NCBI GenBank assembly: GCA_002710785.1
Contig: PAMC01000017.1
Span: 1-15,625 of the forward strand
Length of the DNA stretch: 15,625 bases
DNA from: a bacterium
Lineage (GTDB): Bacteria > Patescibacteriota > Minisyncoccia > Phycocordibacterales > UBA918
Direction of reading: 5' to 3'
Part shown: one piece after another, positions 1-5,173 of the stretch
Layout of the letters: every line of letters starts with the position of its first letter
Numbering within the stretch: position 1 is the first letter of the stretch
Position numbers and translations under genes: made by a program
The notes under the pieces: generated by a model
What the model was told of the DNA's origin: nothing
Database searches by the model: none
What the model saw: only the letters and a program-made list of their open reading frames with translations

Positions 1-746
1 AAATGTTCTTGTGTAAATTCTTCATCTTCTGTAAAACCAAAGTAATTTTTCAGCTGACCCATACGCTCAACAAGTTCTTCAGGTCGCTCAAGGTATTCTT
101 GCATATTTTGAAGCACGTTGTCATACGAGTACCTATCCTCTTCTGTCTCTTCAGTTTCAGTTTCCTGAGCTTGTCGAAGCAAAGCAATTTCTGTCTCAAT
201 ATCTTCGTTTGTATAATTGGCCTGCGTTACATCAAAGGCTTTTGCAAAAACTTTCCGGTAATAGCCACCTTCTTGATCTTCAGGAAACTGCCTAACTAAA
301 TGACCTTTTTCGTGAGCCAGCATAATTGATTTCTGCTTTGTGGTAGGGTCAGTTCCGTCTGGCATTTTCCAAAAGATACCTACACTACCAGCATGAGGTT
401 GGGCACTATCGAACGTAATTTGGGTAGAGGTTTTAGCGAACTCTATTTGGGAATTTATATCAGCACGAACTTCATCTTCAGTTGGCATAACAAAAGGTTC
501 TTCGTATAATTCCATTTTTCCGTTCTCATCATAACGAACTCTTGTTACTGGTTCACCCGATTCAGCTCTTGCTCTGTAGCCAGCCATCCACACATTAAAT
601 ATTTGCTCTTGAATATTTGGATTGCTCAATCGTTCAAACAAAAGTAGTGAATCATTACTTTCAAGATTTGCTTCTACTTGCACTTCTAAGCCATCAACTG
701 TGTCTGCCTCTATATTTTTATTTGTAAATCCACTAAATTTTTCCAT
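1..746 (-). CDS. Partial HEXXH metallopeptidase-like protein (3' end beyond the window)
   Basis: An uninterrupted reading frame runs from an ATG at 746 to the left edge, giving 248 residues with no stop; the C-terminus is missing. Residues 145-149 read HEKGH inside a short helix-like stretch (IMLAHEKGHLVRQF), the zinc-binding HEXXH signature of zincin metallopeptidases. Further on, residues 218-232 (EYLERPEELVERMGQ) resemble the region that gives the third glutamate ligand in some plasmid and phage zincins; that assignment is inference. The rest is acidic and hydrophilic, with a Glu/Thr-rich segment near 195-203, and I see no signal peptide or membrane segment. It starts 39 bp after the recombinase stop on the same strand, so the two are probably co-transcribed and belong to the same mobile element. 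The DNA is clearly A/T-richer than the housekeeping genes to the right. Function and substrate unknown. Confidence 0.7.
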   Translation of the reverse strand, partial: MEKFSGFTNKNIEADTVDGLEVQVEANLESNDSLLLFERLSNPNIQEQIFNVWMAGYRARAESGEPVTRVRYDENGKMELYEEPFVMPTEDEVRADINSQIEFAKTSTQITFDSAQPHAGSVGIFWKMPDGTDPTTKQKSIMLAHEKGHLVRQFPEDQEGGYYRKVFAKAFDVTQANYTNEDIETEIALLRQAQETETEETEEDRYSYDNVLQNMQEYLERPEELVERMGQLKNYFGFTEDEEFTQEH

Positions 747-785
747 AACTTCAAAGTCGTTAGTTCCAGAATATCATAATTTAAC

Positions 786-2090
786 TTATTTCAACGAAAC
801 CCTCTTCTTCTCCAACACCACCTCACTCTTCAAACACCTAAGAAAGTCCCGCTTCTCCTCAACATCACCTTCCTGCAAGATAAACTTGCAATAATTGCGG
901 ATATCAATGTCTTTCACGGCAATATCAGCCTTATTTCCAAGCAGCATTTGTTGGAACTGCTTGTATCTCCGCACCTCATTAGTGACCTTGTCACGCATTG
1001 GCACGACCTTGATATCAATATCATCGAGCAGGGTTTGTAGCTGGGATATAAGATCGTTTTCATTGATAAAGCCGCAATCGCAGTTCGGATCTTTCGTTCT
1101 GGTGCATTTGTAGTAGACGTAGCGGTGAACGTTACCATTCTTTTGCTTTTTGAACTTCTCATCAGCGGTAATACCTGATCCACAAAGACCACAAGTCATA
1201 GTTTTGGTGAAGGCAAATTCTTTCTGGGCAGCTCTTGGTTCTAATGTCTGGCTTTTGATTTGTTCCTGAACAATATTAAACAGTTCTCTAGAGATGATCG
1301 GTTCATGTGCGCCGTCATACCAGTTACCGGAGTTTTTAGGGTACTCAAATCGTCCGTAGTAAAAGTGGTTTTCGAGCATGCGGTATAGGTTGCCGAGACA
1401 GAGGTGTTTGCCGTTCTCAGTTCTAAAATCAATCTCATCTTTAAGCCATAAATGCAGCTTGCGACCTGTCCAGCCATCGTAGCCGACTTTCTCAAACATC
1501 TGTTTGATGATGGGTGCTCGCTCTGGGTCCAAGATTGCTTCACACTTCTGATCTATGCGCTTGAACTTAGTATAGCCAGTAGGTGGCTTGCAGGGCCACA
1601 AGCCCATCTCCACTCGTGCCCGCATACCACGCTTTACATTGATGCTTTTATTATCGTTTTCAAGCTTAGCTTGCGAACATAAGATCATCAGCAAAAACTT
1701 TTCGTTTGGTGAGTTGGAGAAAGTTTGACCATACGTCTGTATATGGATCAGCTTACCTGAGTCCATTAGATCCACGACTGAACCAAGATCGCCAGCGTTA
1801 CGACTTAATCTATCAGGTGCCCAAGTCAGTATGCCGTTGTATTTTTCATTGGCTATGTCGGCTAGCAACTCCTGAAATACAGGTCGTTTGCCCGACTCCT
1901 TCGCGGAGTGAGATTCACGCTTAACCTCAACCACATTAAGGTCGTGCCGTTCTGCAATCGCTTGCATTTCTTTAATTTGTGAATCAATCGAAAGTGCCTG
2001 CTGTTCATCTGACTCAGTCGACTTACGTGCGTAGAGACAATATTTAACTCGTGCCTCTGATAACGATATATTTCCCTCCATAGCAATCAT
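786..2090 (-). CDS. Large serine recombinase (site-specific integrase/resolvase family)
   Basis: A 434-residue protein with the usual large serine recombinase layout. The N-terminal resolvase domain carries YCLYARKSTESDEQ with the nucleophilic serine (residue 24) and the later catalytic region TWAPDRLSRNAGD. A central 'Recombinase' DNA-binding domain follows (GYTKFKRIDQKCEAI through the NLYRMLENHFYYGRF segment). Next comes a zinc ribbon with CGLCG and a second Cys cluster (YYKC, NCDCGF), and a short C-terminal tail. It cuts and rejoins attachment sites to integrate or excise an element. The frame stays open to a TTG at 2126, but ATGs at 2090 and 2081 are better starts; neither has a good Shine-Dalgarno. 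It is shorter than phiC31-type enzymes, which often exceed 500 residues, because the coiled-coil region looks minimal. Recombinase genes usually lie next to one end of their element, so an att site is expected in the repeat-rich DNA upstream (2.1-2.6 kb). Confidence 0.93.
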   Translation of the reverse strand: MIAMEGNISLSEARVKYCLYARKSTESDEQQALSIDSQIKEMQAIAERHDLNVVEVKRESHSAKESGKRPVFQELLADIANEKYNGILTWAPDRLSRNAGDLGSVVDLMDSGKLIHIQTYGQTFSNSPNEKFLLMILCSQAKLENDNKSINVKRGMRARVEMGLWPCKPPTGYTKFKRIDQKCEAILDPERAPIIKQMFEKVGYDGWTGRKLHLWLKDEIDFRTENGKHLCLGNLYRMLENHFYYGRFEYPKNSGNWYDGAHEPIISRELFNIVQEQIKSQTLEPRAAQKEFAFTKTMTCGLCGSGITADEKFKKQKNGNVHRYVYYKCTRTKDPNCDCGFINENDLISQLQTLLDDIDIKVVPMRDKVTNEVRRYKQFQQMLLGNKADIAVKDIDIRNYCKFILQEGDVEEKRDFLRCLKSEVVLEKKRVSLK

Positions 2091-2160
2091 TAATGCCAGA
2101 CCATTTAAGCCTGCAAAGCTATGCAAAACAACGGTTTATTGCATACTCGTGACTAAAAAA

Positions 2161-2203
2161 TGTGACAGTTACATGTCACCTTAACTCCTGCAAAAAATGT
2201 CAC
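2161..2203. promoter_or_regulatory. Repeated TGTSAC motifs upstream of the recombinase
   Basis: GTGACA (2162-2167) and TGTCAC (2174-2179) form a 6-bp inverted repeat, and another TGTCAC lies at 2198-2203. The outer copies sit in similar contexts (a run of six A, then TGTGAC or TGTCAC), so the block also reads as a direct repeat about 38 bp apart. It lies roughly 70-115 bp upstream of the recombinase start. It could be an operator for recombinase expression or recombinase half-sites; the sequence alone cannot decide. Confidence 0.35.
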
Positions 2204-2235
2204 TTTTGTAACTTTTTACTAGGGCTGTTGAAGGG

Positions 2236-2361
2236 TTGTGTGTGATCTACATTTAGATGCTAAAATGGCTTTACCTGGCAAGGTTAACAATAAGTTCTAC
2301 CTGCTATAGGCTCACACAATATTTTTACAAAAAGTCAACTCTGTATGAGTTGGCTTTTTGT
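2236..2361 (+). ncRNA. Candidate structured RNA 1, ending in a terminator-like hairpin
   Basis: No convincing ORF covers this stretch. TGTGTGA (2239-2245) can pair with TCACACA (2312-2318), enclosing about 66 nt that contain smaller hairpins (ATCTA/TAGAT near 2245-2258 and an ACCT/AGGT hairpin near 2273-2284). A 15-bp hairpin with a U-rich arm follows (2327-2361). The arrangement looks like a short RNA transcribed rightward. No known family was recognised: tmRNA, RNase P, SRP and tRNA motifs are absent. The assignment rests on hand-drawn pairing only. Confidence 0.3.
2327..2361. terminator. Strong stem-loop, probable bidirectional terminator
   Basis: A 15-bp stem (ACAAAAAGTCAACTC with GAGTTGGCTTTTTGT, one G-U pair) encloses the loop TGTAT. 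The A-run on one side and T-run on the other would allow Rho-independent termination in either direction. It separates the two candidate RNAs in this non-coding region. Confidence 0.7.
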
Positions 2362-2373
2362 CTTAAAAAATTG

Positions 2374-2586
2374 GTGTGATCCCACGGGACGTAGCTTTGC
2401 AGTTGCAAAGCGTTACGCGAATCGAAAAGGTTGCCTGATATTTTACGACTAAAAGGAGTAGAATATCAACGACCTGTACTGATCCTGTAAGGATAGATAC
2501 TCCGCGCGGGGTCACGTGTAAAATTATTCATATTTTAGAGCGGTTTTTTTAGATAACCCAATTCGCGTAATAAAGGGTTATTTTTT
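2374..2586 (+). ncRNA. Candidate structured RNA 2, multibranch fold closed by a long-range helix
   Basis: GTGATCCC (2376-2383) pairs with GGGGTCAC (2508-2515), 8 bp with one G-U, closing a domain with three internal hairpins. Hairpin A is 2390-2417: GCTTTGC/GCAAAGC extended by CGTA/TACG. Hairpin B is 2428-2475: AGGTTG/CGACCT, then GATATTTTAC/GTAGAATATC, with an 11-nt loop. Hairpin C is 2482-2494: ATCCT/AGGAT. The tail after 2515 leads to a terminator hairpin at 2553-2586. Four nested or adjacent helices in 140 nt without an ORF are good evidence for a folded RNA. I could not match it to tmRNA (no tRNA-like ends), RNase P, SRP or 6S RNA. Transcription start and family are unknown. Confidence 0.45.
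2553..2586 (+). terminator. Rho-independent terminator of candidate RNA 2
   Basis: ATAACCC (2553-2559) pairs with GGGTTAT (2575-2581) across a 15-nt loop, followed by six T. The T-run is only on the rightward strand, so it should stop rightward transcripts. Its 3' arm overlaps the stop codon of the leftward membrane-protein gene at 2578-2580. Confidence 0.6.
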
Positions 2587-3162
2587 AACAACCCGCTTCC
2601 GCCACACCAGCTCAATAATCAAAAGCGTACTCAAGACGATAAGCGCAATCGGGAAGAGGGTGGTGGTGAGGGTGTAGTTTTGCATGGCGCCAAGGGCGAG
2701 TGCGTACTTAACAATGGTGAGTGAGAAGGCAAGGACGGACTCGTCAAACGGGTGGCTAAAGGCTTTGCGATAAGTTGGGAAAAAGCCCAGCACCTCGATG
2801 GTGGTCAAAATAACTACCGCCCAGAGCGGGTCGCTGGTAATGACCCAAACCGGGATAGCGGCGAGTGCGCCCGTAAAGCTGAGCTTGTCGCTCCGGGTTA
2901 TCCGATAGCCACCGTTACGCACCGCAAAGCAGGCAACCAAGAAGAGGGTAATGGCGGTAGCCCCCGTTGCCCACGCGCCGGTACCGGCGCCGTCGGTGAG
3001 CTGCGCGAAGAAGACGATGCTGGTCATGACCGTCCAGATAATCCACGAGAAGGCGTGCGGGTGTAGCGTTTGGCGAATGACACCAATGAGGTACGGCAGG
3101 TAGTTAACCACCGCCACGAGGGCGGCTACGATACCGAGTAACGTTTTAAGATCGTACTCCAT
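2578..3162 (-). CDS. PQ-loop-like integral membrane protein
   Basis: A 194-residue, strongly hydrophobic protein with about six or seven membrane segments. Near the N-terminus, VVNYLPYLIGVIRQTLHP is followed by HAFSWIIWTV. In the second half, EVLGFFPTYRKAFSHP is followed by a similar helix. The two Pro-containing loops at the ends of helices suggest the internal duplication seen in PQ-loop/SWEET-like transporters, so a small-solute transport role is possible, but the motif is degenerate and the substrate unknown. The ATG at 3162 is preferred because the longer frame to 3252 would run through the promoter of the divergent gene and add a hydrophilic tail. A possible -10 (TACACT) lies 10 nt upstream of this ATG. 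It ends in a basic tail (WRKRVVKK), consistent with a cytoplasmic C-terminus. Confidence 0.75.
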   Translation of the reverse strand: MEYDLKTLLGIVAALVAVVNYLPYLIGVIRQTLHPHAFSWIIWTVMTSIVFFAQLTDGAGTGAWATGATAITLFLVACFAVRNGGYRITRSDKLSFTGALAAIPVWVITSDPLWAVVILTTIEVLGFFPTYRKAFSHPFDESVLAFSLTIVKYALALGAMQNYTLTTTLFPIALIVLSTLLIIELVWRKRVVKK

Positions 3163-3205
3163 GTGTACTGCTAGTGTAGCGTATATTTTTGCAGATAAAG
3201 CCTGG

Positions 3206-3219
3206 TATAGTGGAAGTGT
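3206..3219 (+). promoter_or_regulatory. Promoter -10 directly before the PNPOx-like gene
   Basis: TATAGT (3206-3211) is preceded by TGG, giving an extended -10 (TGGTATAGT), and lies 8 nt before the ATG at 3220. Transcription would start at or just before the start codon, leaving essentially no leader. No clear -35 is visible. Confidence 0.5.
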
Positions 3220-3675
3220 ATGGACGAACTGACAAAATTTTTGCAGACCCAAACCGTGATTCAGATCTCGCCAAAGGCCGGAGAGCCGTGGATTGCCAAC
3301 GTCATGATGACCTGTGAGACGCCCGAGCAGCTGTACTTTGTTGGTAGCACAAAGCGACTGTACGGCCAGCAGCTCCTAGCTGATGAAACGCTCGCCTTTG
3401 CAACCGCGTGGCACGAGGTGCAAAACCACGCCAACCGCAAAGGGGTGCAGGGAGTCGGAATTGCCCGCCCAGTAACCAGCGAAGCAGAAATGAGCGAAGC
3501 AGTTGCGCTACACAACCGCGATTACCCGGCACTCGCAGAGCAGGTAACGTTTGAGGTGCTGCGTGAGAATACCTTTGGGCTGCACGTGTGGTGTATCACC
3601 CCGACGTTTATTAAGTTTTGGAATGACGAGCTCTACGGGCGCGACGGCACCGAGACGTTTACGTTCGGCTCGTAA
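3220..3675 (+). CDS. Pyridoxamine 5'-phosphate oxidase-like flavin-binding split-barrel protein
   Basis: A 151-residue soluble protein, the normal size for single-domain members of this fold. The N-terminal helix MDELTKFLQ precedes two beta-strands (TVIQIS, PWIANVMM). The middle segment QLYFVGSTKRLYGQQLLADETLAFATAWHE resembles the strand-helix-strand part of PNPOx-like proteins, where a basic SxKR segment binds flavin phosphate. RKGVQGVGIARPVTSEAEM is the typical 'G.QG.G.A..v' strand. Such proteins bind FMN, F420 or heme and act as oxidoreductases or stress proteins. There is no evidence that this one makes pyridoxal phosphate, so I give no symbol. It is divergent from the membrane protein to the left and ends 20 bp before the VIT1-like gene, which has its own -10 box. 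Confidence 0.75.
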   Translation: MDELTKFLQTQTVIQISPKAGEPWIANVMMTCETPEQLYFVGSTKRLYGQQLLADETLAFATAWHEVQNHANRKGVQGVGIARPVTSEAEMSEAVALHNRDYPALAEQVTFEVLRENTFGLHVWCITPTFIKFWNDELYGRDGTETFTFGS

Positions 3676-3682
3676 CCTCTGT

Positions 3683-3695
3683 TATACTAGCGACC
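3683..3695 (+). promoter_or_regulatory. Promoter -10 directly before the VIT1-family gene
   Basis: TATACT (3683-3688) lies 7 nt before the ATG at 3696, within the 20-bp gap after the previous stop codon. The predicted transcript would be leaderless. The -35 region would fall inside the upstream coding sequence and is not obvious. Confidence 0.45.
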
Positions 3696-4418
3696 ATGGA
3701 AACAAACGAACACAAAAACTCAGCCGTGGCTGATTACTTTAAGGAGATTATTTACGGGGGCATCGACGGCATCGTAACCACTTTTGCGGTCGTTGCGGGC
3801 TTTGCTGGGGCCGCGCTCTCAAACGACCTTACCGCGCAACTATCGTTTATGGTGGTGCTGCTCTTTGGGTTGGCTAACCTTTTTGCCGACGCTGCGTCGA
3901 TGGGGCTGGGGAACTTTCTCTCGGTCCGTTCTGAGAAAGATCTCTATAACGCTAAGCGCGCCGTTGAGGAGAATCTCCTCCGTACTGAACCAGACAAAGA
4001 AATGGCTGAGACCATCAATATTATGGTGGCCAAGGGCTTTAGCATTGAGCAAGCTGAGTCGCTCGCCCATATCTACAAAACCAACCACGAGTACTGGACT
4101 GACTTTATGATGCAGCACGAGCTCGAGGAGTCTGATCCGCGTGGCGAGAACGAAATCTTTACTGGCTTGGCTACGTTCGGTTCGTTTTTGGTGTTTGGTG
4201 CCATCCCGCTCTTGCCGTTTATGTTGCAAACCGAAGGCAGCGCATTGGTTGCCTTTACCTACTCAAGCCTAGGTACACTCGGGGCACTTATCGCACTCGG
4301 CCTCTTAAAGTGGCGTGTTATAGGCAGCAAGCTCGTACCATCGCTAACTGAGGTGGTTTTGGTTGGTGGTACAGCTGCTGTGCTGGCCTACATCGTGGGC
4401 ACCTTCTTTAGCTTGTAA
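3696..4418 (+). CDS. VIT1/CCC1-family iron/manganese transporter
   Basis: A 240-residue membrane protein. The first membrane segment carries the hallmark YGGIDGIVTTFAVVAGFAGA, and the second has FADAASMGLGNFLSVRSEKD, both strongly conserved in the VIT1/CCC1 family. A cytoplasmic Glu-rich helical region follows (EENLLRTEPDKEMAETI, MMQHELEESDP), which in this family binds metal ions. Three more membrane segments complete the five-helix topology. Characterised members move Fe2+ or Mn2+ out of the cytoplasm, so detoxification or metal homeostasis is likely; the exact ion is not decidable here. The last 11 bp overlap the 3' end of a convergent orphan ORF. The start has no Shine-Dalgarno but sits directly behind a -10 box. 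Confidence 0.92.
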   Translation: METNEHKNSAVADYFKEIIYGGIDGIVTTFAVVAGFAGAALSNDLTAQLSFMVVLLFGLANLFADAASMGLGNFLSVRSEKDLYNAKRAVEENLLRTEPDKEMAETINIMVAKGFSIEQAESLAHIYKTNHEYWTDFMMQHELEESDPRGENEIFTGLATFGSFLVFGAIPLLPFMLQTEGSALVAFTYSSLGTLGALIALGLLKWRVIGSKLVPSLTEVVLVGGTAAVLAYIVGTFFSL

Positions 4419-4761
4419 TAAGCTGGCTCGTAGCTGAGCTCGGCAGCAGGCCAGGCTCAGCCTCGGGAAGTATGAGTGAGATGTCCGTCTGACCAACGTC
4501 GTGGGCGCGGAGCTTAATCGTGATGTAGAGCAGGTTGATCTCGACCATGAGATGTACCATCTGTATGTCGAGCATAGTTGGGTCGTATGATACGTGTGCG
4601 TCAGTGAGCGCACCGAGGGGTCGCTCGAGCGGACAGACAATGTTAAGCGTGCGGTTTTCGCTCGGGTGCAGAATGATGTGATGGTCCTTGGCGTGTTGGT
4701 ATATCTCAGGACAGGTGAGAAGCTCTTTCGTTGCGACGAAAAGGGTGTATGTTCTTTTCAT
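4408..4761 (-). CDS. Hypothetical protein, 117 residues
   Basis: The frame is open from a GTG at 4788, with a better ATG at 4761 (MKRTYTLFVATKELL). Third codon positions favour C and G as in neighbouring genes, which supports real coding. The protein is soluble and has a single Cys pair far apart (C26, C52), with no recognisable domain, signal peptide or membrane helix. It is convergent with the VIT1-family gene and the two 3' ends overlap by 11 bp. A perfect 8-bp inverted repeat (GCGTGAGC/GCTCACGC, 4769-4790) lies right before the ATG and would form a hairpin in the leader, or would be coding if the GTG is used. No Shine-Dalgarno is visible. Confidence 0.5.
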   Translation of the reverse strand: MKRTYTLFVATKELLTCPEIYQHAKDHHIILHPSENRTLNIVCPLERPLGALTDAHVSYDPTMLDIQMVHLMVEINLLYITIKLRAHDVGQTDISLILPEAEPGLLPSSATSQLITS

Positions 4762-4830
4762 ACGCGTGGCGTGAGCAGCGTGGCTCACGCAGTTAGAGAG
4801 TAACGTCCGATTTTCGCGCTCTCGCGGCGG

Positions 4831-4873
4831 GGTAGTGCAGACTCACTACCGGTCGGGCGGTCGTATATATAAT
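4831..4873 (+). promoter_or_regulatory. Inverted repeat upstream of a consensus -10 box
   Basis: GGTAGTG (4831-4837) and CACTACC (4844-4850) form a perfect 7-bp inverted repeat with a 6-nt spacer. TATAAT (4868-4873) follows 17 bp later, so the right arm occupies the -35 position. That geometry fits a regulated promoter reading rightward into the DnaA-box-like array, though the -35 is poor. Confidence 0.35.
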
Positions 4874-4903
4874 GGTGAACGAAACTGAGTATTTGTCAAT
4901 GTG

Positions 4904-4971
4904 TCGTGCACAGGGTTTTGCAGACCTTTATTCCTAGCGTTATACCAAGTTTATGCACAGGGTTATACACA
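4904..4971 (+). other. Phased array of DnaA-box-like 9-mers
   Basis: TTATGCACA (4951-4959) and TTATACACA (4963-4971) both match the DnaA-box consensus TTATNCACA exactly and are 3 bp apart in the same orientation. Going left at 11-12 bp steps are TTATACCAA (4940), TTATTCCTA (4928), TTTTGCAGA (4916) and TCGTGCACA (4904), each two mismatches from consensus. Head-to-tail boxes with 2-3 bp gaps are the arrangement used for cooperative DnaA binding at bacterial origins. A T-rich stretch follows (4989-5040). This could be an origin, a DnaA-titrating or DnaA-regulating site, or a DnaA-controlled promoter. No dnaA, dnaN or rpmH gene is near, so calling it oriC would be premature. Confidence 0.55.
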
Positions 4972-5012
4972 AACCCAAACACTGCCTTGTTTTTTAGTCG
5001 TCTTGACAGAAT

Positions 5013-5040
5013 TTGACCTAATTTTCTTGTATGCGATAAT
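5013..5040 (+). promoter_or_regulatory. Sigma-70-type promoter for the candidate small RNA
   Basis: TTGACC (5013-5018) and GATAAT (5035-5040) are separated by 16 bp; a second TTGACA lies 10 bp upstream. The start would be near 5047. No ORF of useful length begins downstream, but a structured stretch and a strong terminator do. Confidence 0.55.
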
Positions 5041-5046
5041 ACGTGT

Positions 5047-5160
5047 AGGTATGTGGCGTGGTGAAATTCAATAAATTTTGCTCTCCCTTTGAGGGAGCAA
5101 GGTCGCATACCGAAGCTCTACGTTGTACAGCAAAAGGCCCCTCACGGGGCCTTTTGCTTT
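5047..5160 (+). ncRNA. Candidate small RNA of about 110 nt
   Basis: It runs from the predicted start after GATAAT to a strong terminator. GGTATGTGGC (5048-5057) can pair with GTCGCATACC (5102-5111), including two G-U pairs, closing a domain with two smaller hairpins: AAATT/AATTT and a TCCCT/AGGGA stem extended by TTGC/GCAA. A short single-stranded link leads to the terminator. It lies between the DnaA-box-like array and the convergent trxB. It does not show SRP, 6S or tRNA signatures. Existence is inferred from promoter, fold and terminator together. Confidence 0.45.
5129..5158. terminator. Strong bidirectional terminator between the small RNA and trxB
   Basis: A 13-bp perfect stem, AGCAAAAGGCCCC with GGGGCCTTTTGCT, encloses a TCAC loop. 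GC-rich base and U-rich arm are typical of Rho-independent terminators. It begins 15 bp after the trxB stop codon and also ends the rightward candidate RNA. Confidence 0.85.
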
Positions 5161-5173
5161 GACAGTACTTTGC

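Noticed and set aside
3..299. Rightward 98-codon frame at the left edge
   Set aside because: It is antisense to the continuous leftward HEXXH-protein frame and is Phe/Leu/Cys-rich, as expected for a shadow.
2374..2586. Candidate RNA 2 as tmRNA, RNase P RNA or SRP RNA
   Set aside because: No tRNA-like acceptor/T-arm ends, no RNase P conserved core and no SRP GGAAG-type apical loop could be found.
4872..4937. Tiny ORF of 21 codons starting at ATG 4872 (MVNETEYLSMCRAQGF...)
   Set aside because: The ATG overlaps the -10 box, there is no ribosome-binding site, and the frame runs through the DnaA-box-like array.
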